A stretch of 6,319 nt of DNA from an uncultured Collinsella sp. (GCA_902465425.1 CABQNA010000096.1:1-6319), one strand, 5' to 3'. Shown: positions 1-5,691, counted from the first letter of the stretch. Notes: generated by a model from the letters alone, not told the origin. Numbers and translations: made by a program.

Positions 1-103
1 ACACATTCTGTCCGAGCGGTTAAAAGCGGGCACGGAATTTAAACGGCTGAAAAAGGGGCATCGACCTGTGCCGATGCCCCCAACGTGGACACACATTTTG
101 TCC
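1..103. repeat. Imperfect 13-bp direct repeat flanking a hairpin
   Basis: The first 13 bases (ACACATTCTGTCC) recur at 91-103 as ACACATTTTGTCC, with one mismatch and a 90-bp offset. Between the copies are an A-rich stretch and a 9-bp perfect hairpin (55-63 with 72-80). The second copy also forms a short inverted repeat, GGACA at 87-91 with TGTCC at 99-103. No coding frame with a usable start crosses the segment, and ROK kinase coding begins just after the second copy. This looks like a small repeat unit or the scar of a mobile or repeat-mediated rearrangement rather than a gene. The left boundary is cut by the window, so the full unit may be longer. Confidence 0.45.
50..80 (-). terminator. Terminator-like hairpin reading leftward
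   Basis: Read on the minus strand, a 9-bp perfect stem (GGGGCATCG pairing with CGATGCCCC, 8-nt loop) is followed at once by five T residues (A50-A54 on the plus strand). That is the form of an intrinsic terminator for leftward transcription. On the plus strand no T-run follows, so it should not stop rightward transcripts. No leftward gene lies directly before it other than vanZ, which already has a terminator at 394-434, so it may be a back-up or simply part of the repeat. Confidence 0.5.
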
Positions 104-113
104 TATAAGCCAA

Positions 114-311
114 AAGATCATCATCGGCGGCGGCGTGGCCGACCACACCCCCATCGTGCCGCTCGCGCGCAAGAAGTGCGCCGAGATGCTCAACGGCTAT
201 ATCGTCACGCCCGAGGTCAACGACATCGATAACTACATCGTCAACAACAGCCTCGAGGGCAAGCAGGGCATCATGGGCTGCCTGGCCCTGGGCGCACAGG
301 CGCTTCAGTAG
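114..311 (+). pseudogene. ROK-family sugar kinase, C-terminal remnant
   Basis: Plus-strand codons from 114 to the TAG at 309-311 encode the end of a ROK-family protein, the family of bacterial sugar kinases (glucokinase, fructokinase type) and NagC-like repressors. It begins with KIIIGGGV, the glycine-rich strand near the end of the kinase fold. LARKKCAEMLNGY and a glycine/alanine-rich helix (GIMGCLALGAQAL) follow, as is usual at ROK C-termini. The ATP-binding motif, sugar-binding residues and zinc-binding cysteine cluster of a complete ~300-residue ROK protein are absent. The frame stays open upstream only to a TGA at 48-50, and residues coded at 51-110 do not resemble a kinase. There is no ATG or GTG with a ribosome site ahead of the homology, so this cannot make a kinase as it stands. 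I infer a truncated gene whose front was lost at a junction near 105-113. A mis-join in assembly would look the same. Confidence 0.75.
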
Positions 312-393
312 CAGACGCACCCACAGGGCGTGGCGCGCTCGGCAAATCCAACCTACGGAACGACGCCACCACGCCCCATATAAGCCCTCAAAT
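312..393. other. Short non-coding trailer after the ROK remnant
   Basis: No gene is evident between the ROK stop codon and the bidirectional terminator. The one structure visible is an 8-bp inverted repeat, GGGCGTGG at 326-333 with CCACGCCC at 369-376 and a 35-nt loop. It could form a weak hairpin in the 3' end of a rightward transcript. Confidence 0.3.
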
Positions 394-440
394 AAAAAAG
401 GCCGCCTAGGACCAAACATTACGTCCTAGGCGGCTTTTTT
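394..440. terminator. Bidirectional intrinsic terminator between ROK remnant and vanZ
   Basis: A 12-bp perfect stem (GCCGCCTAGGAC at 401-412 with GTCCTAGGCGGC at 423-434) closes a 10-nt loop. Six T residues follow on the plus strand (435-440), and six A residues precede it (394-399), giving a T-run on the minus strand. It should therefore end both the rightward ROK transcript and the leftward vanZ transcript. The right arm overlaps the vanZ stop codon (426-428), and the plus-strand T-run encodes the two lysines near the end of the VanZ-like protein. Confidence 0.92.
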
Positions 441-875
441 GGCGCATATCAGCGACCGTAAGAGATATCGGAGCACAACGCCCGTTGCCGCTCCACAGCA
501 GTCGATCATCACATCGGTGATCATGCCGGCGCGTCCCGGCACAAAAAGTTGAATCGTCTCGTCGATCGAGGGAATCAGCAGCAGGAACACCGCCGTGGGC
601 AGCAGCACGTCAAAGGTACGCCGGCCCTCAAAATCAAAGGCGTGCGTTGCCAGGATGCCGAGCACCATATACTCGGTAAAATGCGCGCACTTGCGAACAA
701 CAAAGTTAGTCACCCATTCATATGGAAGTCCCACGCCGTGCAGGAAACCGCGGATAGCTTCCATGACCGTTAGGCTCAGCGAGCCCGACCCCGAGCCGGG
801 AACCAGCGAATTACCCCAGATCAAGAGCGCCATCAGGCAGGTCACGACCGCCCATTTTCGATTGATCTTAACCAT
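426..875 (-). CDS. VanZ-family membrane protein
   Basis: This 149-residue protein belongs to the VanZ-like family of small integral membrane proteins. The namesake raises teicoplanin resistance in enterococcal vanA clusters, but most chromosomal members have no known role. Family signatures are visible: RKCAHFTEY (residues 61-69), then DETIQLFVPGRAG (105-117) followed by D121 and a Gly/Ala-rich helix. About four membrane helices are predicted, near residues 8-25, 66-80, 88-103 and 122-145. The ATG at 875-873 is 7 bp beyond the stop of the upstream 466-aa gene, so the two are probably co-transcribed. GGAGG at 892-888 lies 12 nt before the ATG, a long spacing, which suggests translation coupled to the upstream gene. 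The protein ends CAKKAA inside the bidirectional terminator. No van resistance genes are nearby, so I do not infer glycopeptide resistance. Confidence 0.85.
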   Translation of the reverse strand: MVKINRKWAVVTCLMALLIWGNSLVPGSGSGSLSLTVMEAIRGFLHGVGLPYEWVTNFVVRKCAHFTEYMVLGILATHAFDFEGRRTFDVLLPTAVFLLLIPSIDETIQLFVPGRAGMITDVMIDCCGAATGVVLRYLLRSLICAKKAA

Positions 876-882
876 GCAGAAG

Positions 883-2283
883 TTATGCCTCCGCGCGGAG
901 CGGCGCGAAGCTGGCGGTACCGCCCTCGATTACGCTCAGATAGGCACGACCCGTACGCTTGACGGTAGAGGACTGCAGGCGCTCGATCTCTTCCTCGAGG
1001 ATCTGATTGACGCGCTCGTGACGACGATTTTCCATAATACCGGCGGCAATAGCCTCGGCCCGCTCGATGCTCTCGCGTGAGATACGGGCGGTATCCTCGG
1101 GGAACACAGCGCTGTGACGGCCGACATAGGCGGGGGCAGCAGGCTGAGGGGCAGCGACGGGAGCGGGGGCTGCAACAGGAGCGGGCTCGTCAATCTCATC
1201 CAGAATCGCGGTGGCGGCGGCCCACATGTCCTCGTGGCCCGAGTAATCGGCCATGGGGACATCAACCTCGAGCGAGGCGTCCGGAAGGTCGCCGGTGTCG
1301 ATGCGATCTTGGGCATCAATCGATGCGGTGATGGCTGCAGGCTCATCGAGGTCATCGAGATCGATGTCCGCAGCACCGGAGATGATAGGCATGCTGGCGA
1401 GGTTTGCATTGTACGGCGCAGCCTCAGCCGCCTGCTGCTGGGCAGGAGCGCCCCAAAGCGAGCTTTCGGCGGCACGGCGGGCGGCAACGGCCTCCTCGTC
1501 CGCGGTCATGGCTTCATCAACGTACGAATTGTCGGCAGAAGCGTTCGCGTCCGCCGAGGTAGCGCTGTAGGCGTTATTGGCTGCCGCGTTGGCGACGAGT
1601 GCCACGAAAGCCGCCGTGCTGCCCGCAGGGGCGGCCTGGGAGCCCGATACGGCGCGTGCCGCGGCGGCGATGTCGTCGCGATTGAAGGAGCCGGTCTGCC
1701 CGCCGTTGGTGAGCTCGTCGATGGCGACTTGATAGACGTCGCGCGAGTGTGCAGGGTCGCAGCTCACCGGCGAATCGTCGTCGAGCATACTGTCGATCAT
1801 GGACCAAGCCTCGGCCTCGTCCATAGCATCTGCGGCTCGAGCGATGGTAGGAACACCATCATCGGCATGACGGCGCTGGAACGCACCGGTCAGGCCGGAA
1901 AGGAATGCCGAGGTAGACTGCTCCGACTGAGTCTGAGAAGCAGAAGCCGCAGTGTAAGGAGTCGCATCCTGCTGCTGGGCTGGAATCGAGGCTGTCTTGA
2001 ACTCGCTTTGATGCTGATTGAGATTGGCGGCACCGCCCATGGCATCGGGCTGGAACAGACGCTCTTCACGCTGCGCACGGTACTCGGAAATACCCAGCGA
2101 GGCGGCATAGATACCCACGCCCGCCACCGCGCCCACGGCGAAGGGAACCGCACCCGCCACGACCGTCTCGTTCACCGACGAAAACGGCAGCGTCGCGGCA
2201 TACATAACCACGGGAGCGGCAAGGCCGATCCCGCACGAAAGTCCGGCAAGGACTGCTCGTTGTGTTGCATCAGAAGAAGCCAT
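883..2283 (-). CDS. Uncharacterised two-helix membrane protein with long disordered tail
   Basis: I do not recognise a named family. The 466-residue product starts with two hydrophobic segments (about residues 10-34 and 41-65) joined by a short loop, like a membrane-anchored hairpin. A basic patch, EYRAQREER, follows. Then comes a long low-complexity region rich in Ala, Asp, Glu, Gln and Ser, including a proline-alanine stretch near residues 365-385. The last ~81 residues look ordered: a charged helix rich in Arg and Glu (about 395-440), a basic KRTGRAYLSVIEGG segment, and a short tail. I chose the ATG at 2283-2281 because GGGGAG (2294-2289) sits 5 nt ahead of it. A TTG at 2310 would add nine residues but lacks a comparable site. 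The gene is first in a probable two-gene unit with vanZ. The tail might be an adaptor or scaffold at the membrane; that is a guess. The coding character (codon phase, GC-rich third positions) supports a real gene. Confidence 0.8.
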   Translation of the reverse strand: MASSDATQRAVLAGLSCGIGLAAPVVMYAATLPFSSVNETVVAGAVPFAVGAVAGVGIYAASLGISEYRAQREERLFQPDAMGGAANLNQHQSEFKTASIPAQQQDATPYTAASASQTQSEQSTSAFLSGLTGAFQRRHADDGVPTIARAADAMDEAEAWSMIDSMLDDDSPVSCDPAHSRDVYQVAIDELTNGGQTGSFNRDDIAAAARAVSGSQAAPAGSTAAFVALVANAAANNAYSATSADANASADNSYVDEAMTADEEAVAARRAAESSLWGAPAQQQAAEAAPYNANLASMPIISGAADIDLDDLDEPAAITASIDAQDRIDTGDLPDASLEVDVPMADYSGHEDMWAAATAILDEIDEPAPVAAPAPVAAPQPAAPAYVGRHSAVFPEDTARISRESIERAEAIAAGIMENRRHERVNQILEEEIERLQSSTVKRTGRAYLSVIEGGTASFAPLRAEA

Positions 2284-2419
2284 GAGCTCTCCCCATCTTC
2301 CAGCACCCAAATCGCATCATTCAGTTGGCTGCGCGAGAGAAGATGAAGCGGGGCTATGCCCCAAAGCAACGGTATATGGTTCGTTTCATCTGCGTTTTCC
2401 GTCGCGAAGCTTAAAAGCT

Positions 2420-2448
2420 ATTATGCGAAACCGCCCTGTCGATTGCAA
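2420..2448 (-). promoter_or_regulatory. Promoter for the 466-aa protein / vanZ unit
   Basis: On the minus strand, TTGCAA (2448-2443) and CATAAT (2425-2420) are 17 bp apart. They match the sigma-70-type consensus at 4 of 6 and 5 of 6 positions. Transcription would begin near 2412, giving a leader of about 130 nt before the ATG at 2283. The leader contains a 5-bp hairpin, GGGGC/GCCCC at 2350-2362 with a 3-nt loop, which has no T-run after it. The start site overlaps a near-palindrome, AGCTTAAAAGCT (2408-2419), that could be an operator. Confidence 0.55.
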
Positions 2449-2527
2449 GCGACGATGCCGGATTGAAACGGGAAACCTGCTGCTTGCCAGTCTTATGGTC
2501 AAAAATAAGCGCAGAGCGCCGATATGG

Positions 2528-2556
2528 AAAAGGGCCGAGGCTCAAAGCCCCGACCC
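2528..2556 (-). terminator. Intrinsic terminator of rho
   Basis: Downstream of the rho stop codon, the minus strand forms a 10-bp stem: GGGTCGGGGC with GCCTCGGCCC, a 5-nt loop (2542-2546) and two G-U wobbles. Four T residues (A2528-A2531 on plus) follow. The wobbles pair only in the minus-strand RNA, which fits a leftward terminator. It lies about 80 bp before the next promoter, so rho and the 466-aa gene are probably separate transcripts. Confidence 0.8.
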
Positions 2557-2596
2557 TCTATCGCATTGATGACTATCGCTGCGTGTGGATGACAAC

Positions 2597-4738
2597 CTAG
2601 AACGTCTGCTCGTAGTCGCTGTGTTTTTTAGCCGAACGCACCAGGAACTCCTGGTTGGTGTTGGTGCCCTTAAGACCCTTGATGAACGACGCGGCTGCGC
2701 GCTCGGTGTTGTTCATGCCGGCAAGAATGCGACGCAGACCAAAGACAAACGGACGCATCTGCTCGTCGACCAACAGGTCCTCGTTTCGTGTACCGGAGGC
2801 AACGGGGTCGATAGCCGGGAAGATGCGGCGGTCGGCCAGTTCGCGATCGAGCTTAAGCTCCATGTTGCCGGTGCCCTTGAACTCCTCAAAGATGACCTCG
2901 TCCATCTTGGAACCGGTGTCGATGAGGGCAGAGGCCAGGATGGTGAGCGAGCCACCGTTCTCGATATTACGGGCTGCACCCAGGAAGCGCTTGGGAGGAT
3001 ACAGTGCCGCCGAATCGACGCCGCCCGAAAGGATGCGGCCTGAGGCGGGCGCCGCCAAGTTGTAGGCGCGGGCAAGACGCGTGATGGAGTCGAGCACCAC
3101 CACAACATCGCCGCCCAGCTCCACGATGCGCTTGGCGCGCTCGATGACAAGCTCTGCCACGCGAGTGTGGTTGTCGGCGGGCATATCGAAGGTTGACGCC
3201 ACAACCTCGCCCTTGATGGAACGCTGCATATCAGTGACCTCTTCGGGGCGCTCGTCGACGAGCAGGCAGATGAGGTGCACCTCGGGGTTGTTAATCGAGA
3301 TTGACTGGCAAATCTTCTTGAGAATCGTGGTCTTGCCTGCCTTGGGCGGGGACACAATCAGGCCACGCTGACCCTTGCCGATCGGCGACACGATGTCGAT
3401 GGCGCGACCGGTAATGGAGTCCTTGCCGTGCTCCATGCGCAGCGGCTCGTTGGGATAGACCGGGGTGAGGTCGCCGAACTTGGGACGGTTGCGAATCTGC
3501 TCGGGGTCCAGACCGTTGACGGTCGTGATTTTGGCGAGGCCGGCGCGCTTGTCACCGCCGCGCGAAGGACGCAGCGAGCCCTCGATGACGTCGCCCGTGC
3601 GCAGGCGCGCGGAGCGGATGAGGTAGGCGGGCACGAAGGCGTCGTCGTTGGACTTCATGTAGCCATGGGCGTGGATGATGCCGGAGCTGTCCGGGCGAAT
3701 CTGCAGAATGCCCTTGATATCGCGGAAGCCCTCGGCCTTCGCAGCGGTGACGTAGATCTCTTCGACGAGCTCGGCTTTCTTCTTGCCGGTCGTCTCGATC
3801 TCGAACTCCTTGGCCTTCTCGCGCAGTTCGGCGACCCTCATGGCAGCGAGCTCCTCACGCGAAAGCGTGGGCTCGGTGGGGGCGGCGTTGCGCTCCTTGT
3901 TGCGCTGTTTGCGATCGCGCTGACGGTTGCGACGGTCGTTGTTGCGCTCGTCCTTGCGATCGTTGCGCTCCTCGTTGCGCTTGTGCTGGCGACGGTTGGA
4001 ACGAGTGCCGTCTTCGCCCTCAGCGGGGGCGGCACCATCGGTTGCGGCGGCGCCGGCATTGGCCGCAGCGGCGTCATTGGCCTCGGCGCCGGAATCAATC
4101 TGCGCTTCGGCATCAGCCTGCTGCTCGGACGCCTTGGCCTTAGCGGACTTCTTACGACCGCGCTTGGGCTTCTCGGACGCAGACTGTTCGACGTCTTGGG
4201 GCTCGGCGGCATCAGTCGATGCATCGGCGGTCGTCTCGGCGGAATCCTCGGACGCACCCTTCTTGGCAGCCTTGGCCTTGGACGTGCGCTTAGCAGCAGT
4301 ACGATGGCTGCGACCAGGACGGACGTCGGCGGGCTCGACATCGGCGGGAGCGGCCTCGGAAGTCGTAGCATCCTGGACGGGTACATCGGCAGCGGTTGCA
4401 GACTCGGCGGTCGCCGCAGCATCCCGAGCGGCTGCAGCTGCGGCTGCGGCCTTCTCTGCCTCGACGAAGGCCTTGGGCTTGCGACCGCGACGGTGCGGGC
4501 GCAAAGCCGGATCGACAACGGGAACTTCGCTGGCCTCGACAGACGCAGCGTGCTCAGCAGGCGATGCGCCCTCCCCTGCCGTGGAACGGACCGAAGCCTC
4601 AGTGAGCTCGGGGGTTACCAGTTCAGCAACCTGCTCGGCCTTAACAGCCGTGCGACGGCGTGTGCGCGTTGCCGGCTTCTCGGTCGGCAGGAGGGGTCTC
4701 GGTGGCGGCAGGGGTCTCGGGCACAGACGGAGCTGCAA
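2597..4738 (-). CDS. rho: Transcription termination factor Rho (main frame, frameshifted 5' end)
   Basis: Rho is a hexameric RNA-dependent ATPase that ends transcription by translocating along nascent RNA. This frame encodes residues matching the whole canonical protein. In the 713-residue open frame, the Rho N-domain begins at M300 (VAELREKAKEFEIE, then KKKAEL). An OB-fold follows near 342-410. The Walker A motif is SPPKAGKTT (463-471), the DERPEE segment holding the catalytic glutamate is 495-500, and Walker B is VVVVLDSITR (545-554). The Q-loop is SGGVDSAAL (571-579), the R-loop KGTGNMEL (621-628), and the arginine finger is in SGTR (648-651). Before M300 lies a ~280-residue Ala-rich tail with basic blocks, the densest being Arg/Asn-rich (247-284), as in actinobacterial Rho. 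The TTG at 4738 has no ribosome site and is unlikely to be the start. The natural start is GTG 5162 in another frame; removing one base at 4685 would give 854 residues. The gene is probably functional only if that base is an error or is bypassed. Confidence 0.93.
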   Translation of the reverse strand: MQLRLCPRPLPPPRPLLPTEKPATRTRRRTAVKAEQVAELVTPELTEASVRSTAGEGASPAEHAASVEASEVPVVDPALRPHRRGRKPKAFVEAEKAAAAAAAARDAAATAESATAADVPVQDATTSEAAPADVEPADVRPGRSHRTAAKRTSKAKAAKKGASEDSAETTADASTDAAEPQDVEQSASEKPKRGRKKSAKAKASEQQADAEAQIDSGAEANDAAAANAGAAATDGAAPAEGEDGTRSNRRQHKRNEERNDRKDERNNDRRNRQRDRKQRNKERNAAPTEPTLSREELAAMRVAELREKAKEFEIETTGKKKAELVEEIYVTAAKAEGFRDIKGILQIRPDSSGIIHAHGYMKSNDDAFVPAYLIRSARLRTGDVIEGSLRPSRGGDKRAGLAKITTVNGLDPEQIRNRPKFGDLTPVYPNEPLRMEHGKDSITGRAIDIVSPIGKGQRGLIVSPPKAGKTTILKKICQSISINNPEVHLICLLVDERPEEVTDMQRSIKGEVVASTFDMPADNHTRVAELVIERAKRIVELGGDVVVVLDSITRLARAYNLAAPASGRILSGGVDSAALYPPKRFLGAARNIENGGSLTILASALIDTGSKMDEVIFEEFKGTGNMELKLDRELADRRIFPAIDPVASGTRNEDLLVDEQMRPFVFGLRRILAGMNNTERAAASFIKGLKGTNTNQEFLVRSAKKHSDYEQTF

Positions 4739-5162
4739 GCTCGGTCAGAGCCGCGGCCTCGCGCTCGGCAGCACGACGGCGGGCGCGCACCACCTGAGCC
4801 TCGCTAATCTGCGCCAACGCACGTGCCTGCGCGACCTCATCGGAAATCGACGCCGAGGAGTCAGCTGCAACGGTGCGCTTGGCGCGCGTCGTGCGCGTGG
4901 TACGGCGCTTGGGCTTGGTGACCTCCTCGCCGTCAGCGGCAGGCTTGGCCGTGCGGCGCATGCGCTTGGGCTTTGCCGGAGCAGCCTCCTCACCAGTTGC
5001 AGGCACGGCCTTCTCAGCCGCTACAGGCGTAGGCGTCGAAGCAGCCTTAGGCGTCACAGGAGCCGAGGCTTGCGCGGGCGCCGAGACTTGGTCCGACGCA
5101 ACCGGTGCAGCGGGAGCGGCTTGCGTCGTCGTTATTTCGTTTTCTTGCTGTTGATCAGACAC
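4641..5162 (-). CDS. rho: N-terminal segment of Rho, out of frame with the rest
   Basis: This frame opens with GTG (5162-5160) and would run 173 residues to TAA at 4643-4641. Its first 159 residues have the make-up of a Coriobacterial Rho leader: Ala/Pro/Thr-rich disorder, basic blocks (KPKRMRR 64-70, KPKRRTTRTTRAKR 83-96) and a helical stretch, SISDEVAQARALAQISEAQ (105-123). After residue 159 (codon 4688-4686) the frame drifts into an unrelated tail (DREAGNAHTPSHGC). The matching continuation, TEKPATRTRRR, is in the main rho frame from 4684. I read the two as one gene broken by a single extra base at 4685. No strong Shine-Dalgarno precedes the GTG; a purine run (AGAAAG) lies well upstream. 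On its own the segment has no recognisable function. Confidence 0.75.
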   Translation of the reverse strand: MSDQQQENEITTTQAAPAAPVASDQVSAPAQASAPVTPKAASTPTPVAAEKAVPATGEEAAPAKPKRMRRTAKPAADGEEVTKPKRRTTRTTRAKRTVAADSSASISDEVAQARALAQISEAQVVRARRRAAEREAAALTELAAPSVPETPAATETPPADREAGNAHTPSHGC

Positions 5163-5306
5163 AGTGTTTGCTCAACTTTCTTTTCAAGCCCTGTGATCAC
5201 ATGCTCCCTGCATAAACCTTCAGGGCGGCTAAACAATCTAGCTACGTCAAATACCGACGGACATCATTGATCTGTATCGAGATATTTGCGTCATATACGC
5301 AGCGTT

Positions 5307-5334
5307 AGTGTAACACAACCGCCGCCACCTGCAA
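5307..5334 (-). promoter_or_regulatory. Tentative rho promoter
   Basis: On the minus strand, TTGCAG (5334-5329) and TACACT (5312-5307) are 16 bp apart. They match the sigma-70-type consensus at 3 and 4 of 6 positions. A start near 5300 would give a leader of about 140 nt before the GTG at 5162. Bacterial rho genes are often controlled by attenuation in their leaders, so such a length would fit, but no attenuator is evident. The assignment is weak; it is the best match I see between the repeats and the start codon. Confidence 0.3.
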
Positions 5335-5336
5335 CT

Positions 5337-5383
5337 TAGTCATTGGGGACGTTCTTAAACGACTAGTCAAAAGGGACACTCTT
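5337..5383. repeat. Pair of direct repeats with 27-bp spacing
   Basis: Two copies of TAGTCA-N3-GGGAC-N2-TCTT lie at 5337-5356 and 5364-5383, with identical internal spacing and a 27-bp period. The second copy begins within the palindrome GACTAGTC (5361-5368). They sit just upstream of the possible rho promoter and are not part of any open frame. They could be a protein-binding site pair or a fragment of a dispersed intergenic repeat. Confidence 0.6.
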
Positions 5384-5418
5384 TGGTTTAACACCCACAA
5401 ATCTGACTGCCTCCGCCA

Positions 5419-5568
5419 AAACTATGGCGGTTTACTACGATGAATCGCTCAACCGCGACCACTCCGAAACTTGTTGAACTAAAACCGCAGGTAGATGCCT
5501 TGCACTTTTTAGCGAAAAGCCGGCGTGGTTGGAATACCTCAATTCATCGTAGTAAATCGACATAGTTT
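5419..5568. repeat. 150-bp element bounded by 27-bp inverted repeats
   Basis: The arms at 5419-5445 and 5542-5568 are inverted copies matching at 25 of 27 positions. They share the 15-bp perfect core TTTACTACGATGAAT and the outer block AAACTATG. Between them are about 96 bp with a further 7-bp pairing (5456-5462 with 5525-5531, one G-U) and a small CTTTT/AAAAG hairpin (5505-5519). One of the two arm mismatches becomes a G-U wobble in plus-strand RNA, so a rightward transcript would fold slightly better. There is no open frame of note inside. It resembles a MITE-like non-autonomous element or a structured intergenic repeat or RNA. Which of these it is cannot be decided from one copy. No target-site duplication is obvious. 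Confidence 0.7.
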
Positions 5569-5612
5569 CGTATTTCCAGCAGTTCCAAATTCGTCAATAC
5601 GTCGGCGTTTGC

Positions 5613-5643
5613 AAAAAAGCCCGACCTCCGTGGGAGATCGGGC
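5613..5643 (-). terminator. Intrinsic terminator of argS
   Basis: On the minus strand an 11-bp stem, GCCCGATCTCC with GGAGGTCGGGC (one G-U wobble), closes a 3-nt loop. A run of six T residues (A5613-A5618 on plus) follows. It starts about 50 bp after the argS stop codon. In the plus direction the wobble becomes a C-A mismatch and only three T residues follow, so it acts mainly leftward. Confidence 0.9.
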
Positions 5644-5691
5644 TTTCAAGGCTTAGTTAAACCAAGTCTGTACGGTCAAATGACTCGCAGA

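Noticed and set aside
39..419. 126-residue minus-strand frame over the ROK remnant
   Set aside because: It is antisense to clear ROK homology, crosses the terminator at 394-440 and has no ribosome site.
426..875. VanZ as evidence of a glycopeptide-resistance cluster
   Set aside because: No vanA/H/X/R/S-like genes are adjacent, and VanZ-like proteins are common in chromosomes without resistance.
2281..2310. TTG at 2310 as start of the 466-aa protein
   Set aside because: The ATG at 2283 has GGGGAG at 5-nt spacing, while the TTG has no comparable site. The extra nine residues would precede the membrane segment without adding a feature.
1114..2346. 410-residue plus-strand open frame opposite the membrane protein gene
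   Set aside because: The product is Gly/Arg/Val-rich without motifs and is antisense to a frame with two clear membrane helices, a good Shine-Dalgarno and a good promoter.
4736..4738. TTG at 4738 as the genuine rho start
   Set aside because: There is no ribosome site, and the first ~18 residues it adds (Pro/Leu/Arg-rich) are the out-of-frame reading of the ETPAATETPPA repeat. The real upstream coding continues in the other frame.
3428..4807. 459-residue open frame on the plus strand opposite rho
   Set aside because: It lies antisense to the Rho coding region, has a Gly/Leu/Arg-rich low-complexity product and no recognisable domain. Long antisense frames are expected opposite GC-rich, Ala/Arg-rich genes. 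The plus-strand frame at 3927-5270 is rejected for the same reason.
5192..5201. TGTGATCACA palindrome in the rho leader as a CRP-type site
   Set aside because: CRP sites need TGTGA and TCACA separated by six bases. Here the half-sites are fused with no spacer, and a 10-bp palindrome can occur by chance.
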